A DNA stretch of 64,000 nucleotides from JANQEU01 sp965242805 (GTDB lineage Bacteria; Bacteroidota; Bacteroidia; Cytophagales; Cyclobacteriaceae): contig CBDETD010000002.1 in NCBI GenBank assembly GCA_965242805.1, forward strand, positions 2,542,001-2,606,000. The letters run 5' to 3'. The notes under the pieces are model-generated. The model did no database searches. It was not told the DNA's origin and saw nothing but the letters and a program-made list of their open reading frames with translations. The number at the start of each line of letters is the position of its first letter. The first letter of the stretch is position 1. A program made the translations under genes and the position numbers. This document shows positions 28,261 through 35,890 of the stretch, piece by piece.

Positions 28261-28821
28261 TTATCCCTGGTCTTTTTCCCGATCGGAAAAACCTATGATG
28301 TCTTTCATTGTATTCTTCAGCATTGTTTTCCTATTCGCTACTGTTTTCTCATTCATTCCCAAGCGATCAGCTATTTCCGAATTATCATATCCGTCCATAT
28401 GAAGTTGCCATAACTTGTAGTCCATGTCTTTCAACTTCACTTTCAGTTGCTTGTCCAATTCCTCCAGGTCCAATAATTGTTCATTTATGGTATTGTCCTG
28501 ACTATATCTTTCTTTTGGAATGGATTGAGCTATTTCGTTACGACGCTTTTGTTTTGACAAATAAGTAAGGGAACTATTCTTTGCTACTTTGTAAAGCCAA
28601 TTGTCAACACTTTGTATATCCTCCGGATTTGGATATTGGAATAATTTGATGAAAACATCTGAAACGATATCCTCAGTCACTTCCACATTTTTCAATAGTC
28701 CCAAACAGAATGCAAACAATCCGGGAAAATAATGATCATAAAGGATATCAAATGTTGATTTCTCCCCTGATTGGTACCTGCGCCAGGTCAAATCAATATT
28801 TTTTGGTTTTTCGTTACCCAC
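28261..28821 (-). CDS. ECF-type RNA polymerase sigma factor
   Basis: 186 residues. Region 2 carries EDIVSDVFIKLFQ and NWLYKVAKNSSL; region 4 carries the helix-turn-helix GYDNSEIADRLGMNEKTVANRKTMLKNTM. The linker is acidic. Followed 15 bases later by the anti-sigma-like gene, so the pair is an operon. Probably directs an envelope-linked regulon that may include the CHAT gene. Confidence 0.92.
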   Translation of the reverse strand: MGNEKPKNIDLTWRRYQSGEKSTFDILYDHYFPGLFAFCLGLLKNVEVTEDIVSDVFIKLFQYPNPEDIQSVDNWLYKVAKNSSLTYLSKQKRRNEIAQSIPKERYSQDNTINEQLLDLEELDKQLKVKLKDMDYKLWQLHMDGYDNSEIADRLGMNEKTVANRKTMLKNTMKDIIGFSDREKDQG

Positions 28822-29177
28822 TTTCAGGAAAAAATCTCATTTCATCAGTCTATAAAATAGCTTGGTGACATTATGCACCTATTCTGGCGGTTAGGTGTGT
28901 GATTAACGCGATAAGAGCAGCCATTTTGGCTGCTTTTATACTTTTCATCCATTGTGAATTTAGATACTATATTCATTTCATCAATCATTTCATTCAACAA
29001 GTTTCATTAAATCCCGTGGTGGCATATCATGAACATGAGAAAGGTCATCTGCAAAACATATTTTTGATTGATACTTTCCGTACAGCTTGCTTTAATTTCA
29101 TATTTGATATAAATTGGTTATCACCTCAAAATCAAATTCCTGAATTGTCATTAATCATAAATATAAATTGAAGAATT
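28822..29177. other. Intergenic stretch with a hairpin
   Basis: 356 bases between the sigma gene and a small ORF. A hairpin AGCAGCC-ATTTT-GGCTGCT at 28916-28934 is followed by TTTATACTTTT on the plus strand. No plus-strand gene precedes it closely, so it may end a short transcript or be a leader structure. An open frame at 28899-29171 has no protein-like composition and was not called. Confidence 0.5.
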
Positions 29178-29366
29178 ATGGACACTAAAGATCAAATCGA
29201 GAATGTAGTTTTCCACCAAACTCAATGTCTGAATGCTATAGAAGATCTGAAGAAATTGATCGAAACTCATCACGAAGATACCGCCATCAATAAGCTAAAA
29301 GACTTGAAAAAGGAACTCACTCGATTAACCATACAACTTCGGCAAATCGAAGAAACTATTCAATAA
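29178..29366 (+). CDS. Small coiled-coil protein, unknown
   Basis: 62 residues, entirely helical and charged, with heptad-like Leu/Ile spacing (NAIEDLKKLIETHH, INKLKDLKKELTRL, IQLRQIEETI). No signal or Cys. A strong terminator follows its stop directly, which supports it as a real transcription unit. Function unknown. Confidence 0.65.
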   Translation: MDTKDQIENVVFHQTQCLNAIEDLKKLIETHHEDTAINKLKDLKKELTRLTIQLRQIEETIQ

Positions 29367-29370
29367 AAAA

Positions 29371-29391
29371 AGCCCTGCCAGTTGGCAGGGC
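29371..29391. terminator. Bidirectional terminator between small ORF and pruA
   Basis: AGCCCTGCCA and TGGCAGGGCT (sharing the centre) form a 10-bp stem with A runs before and T runs after, so it works on both strands. It serves the plus-strand small gene and the convergent pruA, whose stop codon (29397-29399) lies in the T run. Confidence 0.9.
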
Positions 29392-29396
29392 TTTTT

Positions 29397-31028
29397 TTAG
29401 CTTTCCTCCATAAAAGGATATCTAAAATCTTCAGGTGGAACAAAATTTTCTTTGATCGTCCTTGCACTCACCCATCTTAGTAAATTCATCATTGCACCAG
29501 CCTTATCGTTAGTTCCGGAGGCCCTTGCACCTCCAAATGGCTGCTGACCTACCACGGCTCCGGTTGGTTTATCATTTATATAAAAGTTACCAGCACTATT
29601 GACAAGCCTCTTAGTTGCTAGTTCAATAGCATATCGGTCCTGACTGAATATCGCACCGGTCAAGGCATATGGTGAGGTCTGATCCACTAATTCCAATGTC
29701 TCTTCAAACCGGTCTGCATTGTATACATAGATGGTCACAACCGGCCCAAATATTTCTTCACACATTGTCGTATACATTGGGTCTTTCGCCAGTAACACAG
29801 TTGGTTCAATAAAGTATCCTTTACTACCATCATAGTTACCTCCTGCTATTACCTCTACCAAATCATCTTTCTTAGCATTATCAATATAAGACGTTATCTT
29901 CTTGAAGGCCTTTTCATCGATTACCGCGTTGAAAAAATTTGTGAAATCCTCCGGATCACCCATCTTGATTTCCTTCAGATCAGTTAGCAAATAATCTTTT
30001 ACTTCGTCCCAAATGTTATTGGGAACATAAACTCTGGATGCCGCGCTACACTTTTGTCCCTGGTATTCAAAAGCTCCTCGCGTAATCGCGGTTGCCACCT
30101 GTTTTGGTTTGGCGGTATGATGAGCAAGTATAAAGTCTTTTCCACCCGTCTCACCAACGATCATCGGATACGTCTTGTACGTATCGATCCCCGATCCTAT
30201 TGTTTTCCACAATTGCTTGAAAACGGCCGTACTTCCAGTAAAGTGTAGTCCAGCAAAATCGGGGTGATTGAAAACTACATTTCCGACTATTGGACCATCA
30301 ACATAAATGAGATTGATAACCCCATCAGGAAGACCTGCTTCCCTAAAGACTTCCATGATCACCTGTGCTGAATAGACCTGGGTATATGCAGGTTTCCAGA
30401 TACATGTATTACCCATTAATGCAGGAGCTCCAGGCAAATTGCCTGCAATGGAAGTAAAATTGAATGGGGTTACTGCAAATACAAATCCTTCCAGGGGCCT
30501 GTATTCCATCCTATTCCACGTCAATGGGGATGAGTCAGGCTGTTCGGCGTAGATTTCCTGCATGAAAGAGACATTGAACTTGAGGAAATCAATGAATTCA
30601 CATGCTGCATCAATTTCTGCCTGATATGCACTTTTCGATTGGCCAAGCATTGTGGCGGCATTAATTTTTGCACGATAGGGACCTGCAATTAGGTCTGCTG
30701 CTTTCAGAAAGATAGATGCTCGATGCTCCCAACTAAGTGCTGCCCACTGTTCTTTCGCACCAAGGGCAGCATTTATTGCTTGTTCAACATGGGAAGCATC
30801 TCCTTCATGGAAGTGGCCTAGCGTATGTTGATGGTCATGTGGAGGAGATATCCTTATCTTGTTCTCAGTCCTGACTTCATCTCCGCCAATATACATGGGG
30901 ATGTCTACCTCAACAGACCTGGCAGCCGCAAGTGCAGCTTTCAATTCGGCTTTCTCGGGAGAACCTGGACGATAGGATTTTACAGGTTCATTTTCCGGTC
31001 GGGGTACGGTATAATTTCCTTTGGGCAT
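29397..31028 (-). CDS. pruA: L-glutamate gamma-semialdehyde dehydrogenase (P5C dehydrogenase)
   Basis: Oxidises glutamate gamma-semialdehyde, in equilibrium with P5C, to glutamate in proline and ornithine breakdown. The 543-residue length matches ALDH4-type stand-alone enzymes. Key parts: VTPFNFTSIAGNLPGAPALMGN near 185, base Glu in GETGGKDF, catalytic Cys in YQGQKCSAASR, and the C-terminal FGGARASGTNDKAG. No proline dehydrogenase gene lies in the window. A TAGATTTG -7 element sits 25 bases upstream of the start codon. Confidence 0.95.
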   Translation of the reverse strand: MPKGNYTVPRPENEPVKSYRPGSPEKAELKAALAAARSVEVDIPMYIGGDEVRTENKIRISPPHDHQHTLGHFHEGDASHVEQAINAALGAKEQWAALSWEHRASIFLKAADLIAGPYRAKINAATMLGQSKSAYQAEIDAACEFIDFLKFNVSFMQEIYAEQPDSSPLTWNRMEYRPLEGFVFAVTPFNFTSIAGNLPGAPALMGNTCIWKPAYTQVYSAQVIMEVFREAGLPDGVINLIYVDGPIVGNVVFNHPDFAGLHFTGSTAVFKQLWKTIGSGIDTYKTYPMIVGETGGKDFILAHHTAKPKQVATAITRGAFEYQGQKCSAASRVYVPNNIWDEVKDYLLTDLKEIKMGDPEDFTNFFNAVIDEKAFKKITSYIDNAKKDDLVEVIAGGNYDGSKGYFIEPTVLLAKDPMYTTMCEEIFGPVVTIYVYNADRFEETLELVDQTSPYALTGAIFSQDRYAIELATKRLVNSAGNFYINDKPTGAVVGQQPFGGARASGTNDKAGAMMNLLRWVSARTIKENFVPPEDFRYPFMEES

Positions 31029-31053
31029 AGATGTTTGGGTTTGAAAATCGCCG

Positions 31054-31061
31054 CAAATCTA
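31054..31061 (-). promoter_or_regulatory. Candidate -7 element of pruA
   Basis: TAGATTTG on the minus strand matches TAnnTTTG exactly, 25 bases upstream of the pruA start. A clear TTTG at -33 is missing, so confidence is modest. Confidence 0.5.
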
Positions 31062-31082
31062 AGCAATGGTTATTACTAACCA

Positions 31083-31772
31083 CTATAAATGTTGGAGTAG
31101 TTCAGTTAGATCTTTGATCTGCAGATCATGGCTATTATTTGTCTTATTTTCCGGATTAAACCAGAAAGATTTCCAACCTGCATTTTTCGCTCCGGCAATA
31201 TCCGTAGAGTAGTTATCTCCGATCATCACGACCTCTTCTGCGGTAACTCCGGACTTCGATAATGCTAACTCAAAAATCTCGAGGGATGGCTTCCGGTACC
31301 CGGCAGTTTCTGAGGTAATAATGTATTTAAAATACTTCTTTATTCCAGCATTCGTCAACTTGATGTTCTGGGTGTCTTCGAATCCATTAGTGATTATCCC
31401 CAACTCATATCTATTCTTCAGTGACTCCAGGACATCCCAGGTCCCCGAAACCAGGGCAGTTTTCATTGGACAAGTATTGAAAAAATACGAAGAAATAGAG
31501 GAGTTGACCTCGTCACTGATCCCACCTCTATCCTTGAAAAGTGACTTAAATCTATTCTCTCGTATATAGTCCCGATCTATTTCACCAACATTGTAACGCT
31601 TCCATAGTTTGCTGTTAGTGTAATGAAACGAGTTGATAAAGGCTTCGGCGGTGGTATAATATTGACCCAGGTTGTAATCATTGTAAATCTCAGTGAGGGT
31701 TTCACGAGCATTGGTGTCATAATCCCATAACGTATGATCCAGGTCAAAAAAAATATGTGTGATACCGTTCAA
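31083..31772 (-). CDS. HAD-family phosphatase, YjjG-like
   Basis: 229 residues. HAD motif I FFDLDHTLWDY (DxD), motif II TNG (GIITNGFEDT), Lys in YRKPSLEIFE, and motif IV MIGDNYSTDIAGAKNAGW. The cap and the DHTLWDYDTNARETL start resemble YjjG-type nucleotidases that hydrolyse non-canonical pyrimidine nucleotides. It overlaps the ArsR-type gene by 4 bases, so the two are one operon. Confidence 0.88.
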   Translation of the reverse strand: MNGITHIFFDLDHTLWDYDTNARETLTEIYNDYNLGQYYTTAEAFINSFHYTNSKLWKRYNVGEIDRDYIRENRFKSLFKDRGGISDEVNSSISSYFFNTCPMKTALVSGTWDVLESLKNRYELGIITNGFEDTQNIKLTNAGIKKYFKYIITSETAGYRKPSLEIFELALSKSGVTAEEVVMIGDNYSTDIAGAKNAGWKSFWFNPENKTNNSHDLQIKDLTELLQHL

Positions 31773-32152
31773 ATCCTATAGTCTTTCGCCGCAATTTTCT
31801 TCGACGCAAGTTCACGATTAGATTCCATAATCTGATAGATTTCAAGGTCTTTTTGCAATTGAAGATCCTTAAGCAGGAACTGTAGCATCTGATGTACTAT
31901 CTCTTCCACTTCAACTTTGATAGAATAAAACACCCATTGGTCTTGTTTTCGGATGTTTAATAATCCTGAATTACGAAGGTAACTGACATGCCGTGAAGTC
32001 TTGGTTTGAGTATAATCCAATATGGACTCCAGATCTGTAATTGTCAATTCTTTGCACTGATAAAGTAAATGTAGAATCCGAACTCTTGGTTCCTCGGAGA
32101 AAGCTTTAAAGATCTGAGTACCGATCGTCAAACTGAAATTCTTAAGTCTCAC
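31769..32152 (-). CDS. ArsR-family winged-helix regulator
   Basis: 127 residues. Winged helix with IFKAFSEEPRVRILHLLYQCKELTITDLESIL and the recognition region TQTKTSRHVSYLRNSGLL, typical of ArsR/SmtB repressors. No cysteine metal site in the recognition helix is visible, so it is probably not a classical arsenic or metal sensor. Its gene is divergent from 32218 and the gap holds a 7-bp inverted repeat that may be its operator. Confidence 0.88.
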   Translation of the reverse strand: MRLKNFSLTIGTQIFKAFSEEPRVRILHLLYQCKELTITDLESILDYTQTKTSRHVSYLRNSGLLNIRKQDQWVFYSIKVEVEEIVHQMLQFLLKDLQLQKDLEIYQIMESNRELASKKIAAKDYRI

Positions 32153-32181
32153 GTCTTATATTTGTTAATTCATATAAAAAT

Positions 32182-32200
32182 CCAAACAATTTATGTTTGG
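32182..32200. promoter_or_regulatory. Inverted repeat between divergent genes (candidate ArsR operator)
   Basis: CCAAACA-ATTTA-TGTTTGG is a perfect 7-bp dyad with a 5-base spacer, 30 bases upstream of the ArsR-type start and 18 bases upstream of the divergent GTG start. Its position suits control of both genes. Confidence 0.55.
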
Positions 32201-32217
32201 TACGTATTGTTAATAGA

Positions 32218-32868
32218 GTGAAAAAGGTTGATATCTTAGTGAAGTTATCTACATTTTTTGTGATTGGGTTATTCTGTGGTTACCAATCGATTGGACAGAA
32301 TCAAACAACAACTAAAAATGTGATACAGTTTACGGGAGTCGTTTTTGCCGAGGACTCAGCAACGATTATCCCCGGAGTACACATTTACACTCCCACAAGC
32401 GGAAGAGGAACAACCAGCAATCCCTACGGATTTTTCTCAATGCCGGTGATCGAAGGTGACAGCATCATCTTTAGTGCCATTGGATTTGAAAGAACTCATT
32501 ACATCGTTCCAAAGCATGACAGTCGCAGTAGTCTTAAACTTTTGGTCTACCTGAAAGAGGATATAACGTTCCTCGAAGAAGTCGAGGTATTTCCCTATCC
32601 CTCGGAGGCGGCATTTAAAGCAGCAGTCCTGGCGGCGGATCTTCCCTACAGACGTGAATATGAAAATTTAAATGACTGGCTGAACAGCGAATACATGAGA
32701 AGACCCTGGGAGTACCCCGAGGCAAGCCCTAATATCAACTATCGCTACTTCATGCAGCAGCAGATGAATGCCCAGATCTACAGGGTACAGCCCCCGCAAA
32801 ACCCTCTGCTCAATCCGTTTGCCTGGGCCAATTTCATTAGATCCCTGCAAAGGAATAAGAAGAAGTAA
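32218..32868 (+). CDS. Secreted CarboxypepD_reg-like domain protein
   Basis: I start at GTG 32218 (MKKVDILVKLSTFFVIGLF), which gives a signal peptide; the upstream TTG at 32197 adds 7 residues. The domain at about 35-125 has the carboxypeptidase-regulatory-like fold: FTGVVFAEDSATIIPGVHIYTPTSGRG, then SNPYGFFSMPVIEGDSIIFSAIGFE. The C-terminal 90 residues are Pro/Asn/Tyr-rich without a known domain. No TonB-receptor barrel follows, so it is a stand-alone periplasmic or surface protein. Function unknown. Confidence 0.8.
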   Translation: MKKVDILVKLSTFFVIGLFCGYQSIGQNQTTTKNVIQFTGVVFAEDSATIIPGVHIYTPTSGRGTTSNPYGFFSMPVIEGDSIIFSAIGFERTHYIVPKHDSRSSLKLLVYLKEDITFLEEVEVFPYPSEAAFKAAVLAADLPYRREYENLNDWLNSEYMRRPWEYPEASPNINYRYFMQQQMNAQIYRVQPPQNPLLNPFAWANFIRSLQRNKKK

Positions 32869-32880
32869 TTCTCTGCTCAA

Positions 32881-32940
32881 GGTACTTGAAGACTCGGGAA
32901 GACTAACTATTTGGCAGTCTGAGGTTACTCGAAGACTGAC
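32881..32940. repeat. 60-bp direct repeat, copy 1, with palindrome
   Basis: About 80 percent identical to 33372-33430. It contains the hairpin CAGTCT-GAGGTTACTCGA-AGACTG at 32915-32938. Together with copy 2 it flanks the GIY-YIG remnant. Confidence 0.75.
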
Positions 32941-32959
32941 TGCGGAGGATCGCGTGGCT

Positions 32960-33226
32960 TCAAGTATATCTTTTTGATAATTCAGGAAGCTTCCCCCAAT
33001 CCCGATTTATCAAAGCAATCTTTTTTTCTCGTCTCCAGCCTTTGATTTGTTTCTCAAATTCAATTGCCTGGTTTATATCATGGAAATGCTCTTGAAAAAC
33101 CAGTTTTATTGGTCTTTTATTGAAAGTGTATGCAGTTGGGATCGGGCCTTCCTCATGTTCGTAAATCCTTCTTTCAATGTCATTAGTGACACCAACATGG
33201 AATGAACCATCCGAACACTTCAGTAC
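32960..33226 (-). pseudogene. Truncated GIY-YIG endonuclease gene
   Basis: The reverse-strand frame encodes VLKCSDGSFHVGVTNDIERR, then a middle part ending FEKQIKGWRREKKIALINRD and WGKLPELSKRYT, the body of a small UvrC-type GIY-YIG nuclease common in Bacteroidota. The first roughly ten residues, with the GIY half of the motif, are gone: a TAA stop immediately precedes the first codon, and no ATG or GTG opens the frame. Arg of the catalytic region (ERR) and the QIKGW signature remain. Dispersed repeats surround it. Confidence 0.8.
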
Positions 33227-33317
33227 TTAGACTGTATCTATCCATTAAGTGTAAAATTATAAAATAATCTATATGCCAATCTGAGGTACTTGAGAACTAA
33301 CACACTGAACTACAGAC

Positions 33318-33342
33318 TCACACTTCGAGAACCTCAGTGTGA
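33318..33342. repeat. REP-like palindrome, inverted orientation
   Basis: TCACACT-TCGAGAACCTC-AGTGTGA. The loop is the reverse complement of the GAGGTT..CTCGA loop in neighbouring copies, so it is the same family in the opposite orientation with a different stem. Confidence 0.75.
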
Positions 33343-33371
33343 CAATGAAATTCTATATATCAGTATGAGGA

Positions 33372-33430
33372 GGTACTTGAACACTCAGGAAGATTAGCTA
33401 TTTGTAAGTCTAAGGCCCTTGAAGATTGAC
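33372..33430. repeat. 60-bp direct repeat, copy 2
   Basis: Aligns with 32881-32940 with one 1-base gap and about 12 substitutions. The embedded palindrome (AAGTCT-AAGGCCCTTGA-AGATTG) is partly decayed. Confidence 0.7.
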
Positions 33431-33444
33431 GCATAAATCAACAA

Positions 33445-33471
33445 GTCACACTTCGAGAACCTCAGTGTGAC
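33445..33471. repeat. REP-like palindrome, near-identical to 33318-33342
   Basis: GTCACACT-TCGAGAACCTC-AGTGTGAC. The core is identical to the copy 127 bases upstream. Confidence 0.75.
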
Positions 33472-33487
33472 ATGAAGCGAGCATACT

Positions 33488-33515
33488 GTCAGTCTGAGGT
33501 TACTCGAAGACTGAC
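33488..33515. repeat. REP-like palindrome, forward orientation
   Basis: GTCAGTCT-GAGGTTACTCGA-AGACTGAC. The core is identical to the hairpin at 32915-32938, with a longer 8-bp stem. Confidence 0.75.
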
Positions 33516-33530
33516 GTTCATTGTCTGGGG

Positions 33531-33565
33531 GTCACGCTTTCAGGGCCTCAGGATCTCTGTGTGAC
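33531..33565. repeat. Degenerate long palindrome of the same family
   Basis: Outer arms GTCAC and GTGAC enclose a 25-base interior with GGGCCTCAGG. It lies 19 bases from the dipeptidase stop codon. Confidence 0.5.
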
Positions 33566-33583
33566 AGGAATTATTTGATATTA

Positions 33584-34828
33584 TCAGCTAGCTTGCAATC
33601 CACTCGCTACCTCAATAACCTTATTCCAGACCCTGAAAGTATTCTTGTAACAGATCTTGGCAATATCTTCCTCGGAGTAACCCCGTTTCAGCAGTTCCTT
33701 GATGAGGTTTGGGTACATAGACACATCCTTCAATCCTTTAGGCAAACTGTCACCTACTCCATCAAAATCGGATCCAAAACCAACATGATCGATACCAACC
33801 AAGTTCACCACATGGTCGATGTGATCTGCGACTGTTTGTATATCCTCATAAACATCATTATCGATTGCATACTGTTTCGCATATGCCTTGTATGCACTAT
33901 CGGCAGTCGTGAAGCCATTTTCCGTTCTCCAGTTGGTGAGATCCTCACGCATCTTCTGGCGCCTATCCTGATTTTCCTGGGAAAGGAAAGAAGAACCAAA
34001 ATTGATATGAATTACTCCTCCATTCTTAGCCATTGCCACCAGCAGGTCATCAGACATATTTCGATGAAATTCAGGAGTGAATTTTCTGCAAGATGAATGT
34101 GAAGCTATCACTGGTGCCTTTGTCAGGGCCAAAACATCAAAAGCGGCACTATCAGTAATATGCGATATGTCAACCATTATCCCCCATTTATTCATCTCCA
34201 TGACTACATCCTCCCCAAACGGACTTAGTCCATTCCATGTATAGGTAGTATCATAAGAAGAATCACATATCTGGTTGTCCCTGGAGTGCGTCAAAGTGAT
34301 ATAGCGGATCCCACGATCGAAAAAGTACTTCACGTTGCTGATGTCGTCCTCAATCGGAGCACCATTTTCCATGCCCATGGGTAAGCTGACAATACCTTTA
34401 GAAAAATTACTTTCTATTTCGGAAGGTGTATTGGCCAGCCCAAAAAGATCTGGGAAATTCTCTGGAAGCCTGGAAACCATATCGATCAATGAATCTGCAA
34501 ATTCTTTTGCACCACCTGTTTCCTGATAACTGGAGGGCACATAGATAGACATGAAAGGTGCATCCAGTCCCCCTTTCTTGGTTTTTGGATAATCGAAATT
34601 GCCGGTAGTCTCCACTGAAACATCCTCGAAAGACTTCCTCAGCATAAATCCCTTCACTTCCATTCGGTAAGGAAGATCAACGTGACCGTCCACTATTACG
34701 TACTTGTGTGCAACAAGGTCTGCCAGGCTGTCCAATTCAGTATTCGTCATTTCATTTACAGACTTTTGCTGCGTTTCTGAACATGACAGGAAAAAGAAAA
34801 TAGCGACAACTGGTAATAAGAATTTCAT
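33584..34828 (-). CDS. Membrane dipeptidase, peptidase M19 family, lipoprotein
   Basis: Zinc dipeptidase family related to renal dipeptidase that hydrolyses dipeptides, including D-residue substrates. The start at 34826-34828 (MKFLLPVVAIFFFLSCSET) gives a lipoprotein signal with Cys16 lipidated; the frame runs 20 codons further upstream. Zinc ligands are visible as VDGHVDLPYR (HxD) and SHSSCR, with HINFGSSFLS later and DHVGFGSDFDG near the C-terminus. 414 residues is normal. It probably acts in the periplasm on peptidoglycan or imported peptides. Confidence 0.9.
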   Translation of the reverse strand: MKFLLPVVAIFFFLSCSETQQKSVNEMTNTELDSLADLVAHKYVIVDGHVDLPYRMEVKGFMLRKSFEDVSVETTGNFDYPKTKKGGLDAPFMSIYVPSSYQETGGAKEFADSLIDMVSRLPENFPDLFGLANTPSEIESNFSKGIVSLPMGMENGAPIEDDISNVKYFFDRGIRYITLTHSRDNQICDSSYDTTYTWNGLSPFGEDVVMEMNKWGIMVDISHITDSAAFDVLALTKAPVIASHSSCRKFTPEFHRNMSDDLLVAMAKNGGVIHINFGSSFLSQENQDRRQKMREDLTNWRTENGFTTADSAYKAYAKQYAIDNDVYEDIQTVADHIDHVVNLVGIDHVGFGSDFDGVGDSLPKGLKDVSMYPNLIKELLKRGYSEEDIAKICYKNTFRVWNKVIEVASGLQAS

Positions 34829-34875
34829 ATCACTTGATTTTAAGAGCCGCCAATTTAGGAGGAAAATGAGGAAAA

Positions 34876-34902
34876 CAAAAAACCCCACTGATGAGCGGGG
34901 TT
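34876..34902 (-). terminator. Terminator of the surface-lipoprotein gene
   Basis: On the minus strand, ACCCC and GGGGT arms with further partial pairing are followed by TTTTTTG. It lies 22 bases past the stop codon at 34925. Confidence 0.8.
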
Positions 34903-34924
34903 TTCATTGTGATTTATGTATTCC

Positions 34925-35890
34925 TTAGTTACTGTCAGGCTGAATTTTAACCTGTATTGTAATTGTTCTGTCAGCTCCTGAAGTTCCACCAGTTGCTACT
35001 ACTTCTACTAATCCAACCTTGCCAGCTCTATCATCGTCCAATACGAATGCAAATACGTCGCCAGCTTCGAGACCGTTAACTTTAGTATCTCCAGCCGCAA
35101 CTTCCCCGTATGCATTTAGTAGATCAGCCTCGGTTGCAATTGCTTCAAATTCCGTAGATGTCAAATCAGTTGGTTTAAACCTTGTTTGATTTCGAGTAGC
35201 TATTACCGTTGCGCTTAATGCGTCAGCTCCAATTGCAGCTTCAAATGCAATACCTGCATCACTATCATCAAGTGCAGCAATTGTATACATATTAGTAGTT
35301 CCGTAGAAGAATGCAAAATCGGTATTAGCACTATTGTTATCTCTCATGTCTGCGTAACCGTAGCTAGCATCATCGACTGCGTTGTAGAAACTACTCTCAT
35401 TCGGGTTTAGTTGTCCACCAAGCAGAGTTTCGGTGTGAGTCACTACATCTGGTGATGCAGGCGCTACAATATTGAAAGAGAAGCTTCCAGTTCCTGTTTG
35501 ATCTTCATCATCCACTGCTGTAAAATCGATGGTTACAGAGTTACCGGCATCACCGCTTTCAGTAGTCACCTGAAATGTCACCGTAGCAGTTGTCCCATCA
35601 GTTCCTAAAGTAACATTATCCGTATCAGTTCTTGGGAACTCAGCAGTAACACCATTAGCAAGTCTTAAAACGTTAAATCCACCTTCAGCTGTAACACTTA
35701 CGGTAAAATCAACACTTGAGCCTGCTTCCACATCGCCCCCGTCACTAAGCGCAGAACCACCGGTGATAGCCGCGGAAACACTAACTGTAGGTGCAGCTGA
35801 GGGATCTTCATCATCATCACCACAACTGTAAAGGAATGCAAAGGAGCCCACAATAGCGAGCATCATTAAATTTCGAAAGATGTTTTTCAT
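34925..35890 (-). CDS. Surface-exposed lipoprotein, unknown function
   Basis: 321 residues. The lipobox ends LYSC (Cys23) and is followed by GDDDED, an acidic run like the export signal that sends Bacteroidota lipoproteins to the cell surface. The mature part has no known catalytic motif: an Ig-like beta region (about 35-150, TVSVSAAITGG, DNVTLGTDGTTATVTFQVTT), then a second domain (150-321) with FAFFYGTTNMYTIAALDDS. Acidic and nearly Cys-free. A terminator follows it. Function unknown. Confidence 0.8.
   Translation of the reverse strand: MKNIFRNLMMLAIVGSFAFLYSCGDDDEDPSAAPTVSVSAAITGGSALSDGGDVEAGSSVDFTVSVTAEGGFNVLRLANGVTAEFPRTDTDNVTLGTDGTTATVTFQVTTESGDAGNSVTIDFTAVDDEDQTGTGSFSFNIVAPASPDVVTHTETLLGGQLNPNESSFYNAVDDASYGYADMRDNNSANTDFAFFYGTTNMYTIAALDDSDAGIAFEAAIGADALSATVIATRNQTRFKPTDLTSTEFEAIATEADLLNAYGEVAAGDTKVNGLEAGDVFAFVLDDDRAGKVGLVEVVATGGTSGADRTITIQVKIQPDSN

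Noticed and set aside
24371..28821. A type III-E CRISPR Craspase locus
   Set aside because: No gRAMP/Cas7-11, Csx30 or CRISPR array is present, and the CHAT protein has a signal peptide and membrane anchor, unlike cytosolic Craspase.
28899..29171. 90-codon plus-strand frame between the sigma gene and the small coiled-coil gene
   Set aside because: Composition is unlike a protein (many His/Phe/Ile runs) and it contains the hairpin at 28916-28934.
32881..33565. A CRISPR array
   Set aside because: Units are irregularly spaced, in both orientations and variable in stem; spacers of even length are absent and no cas gene is near.
33521..34096. 191-codon plus-strand frame inside the dipeptidase gene
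   Set aside because: It is the antisense shadow of a well-supported M19 dipeptidase.
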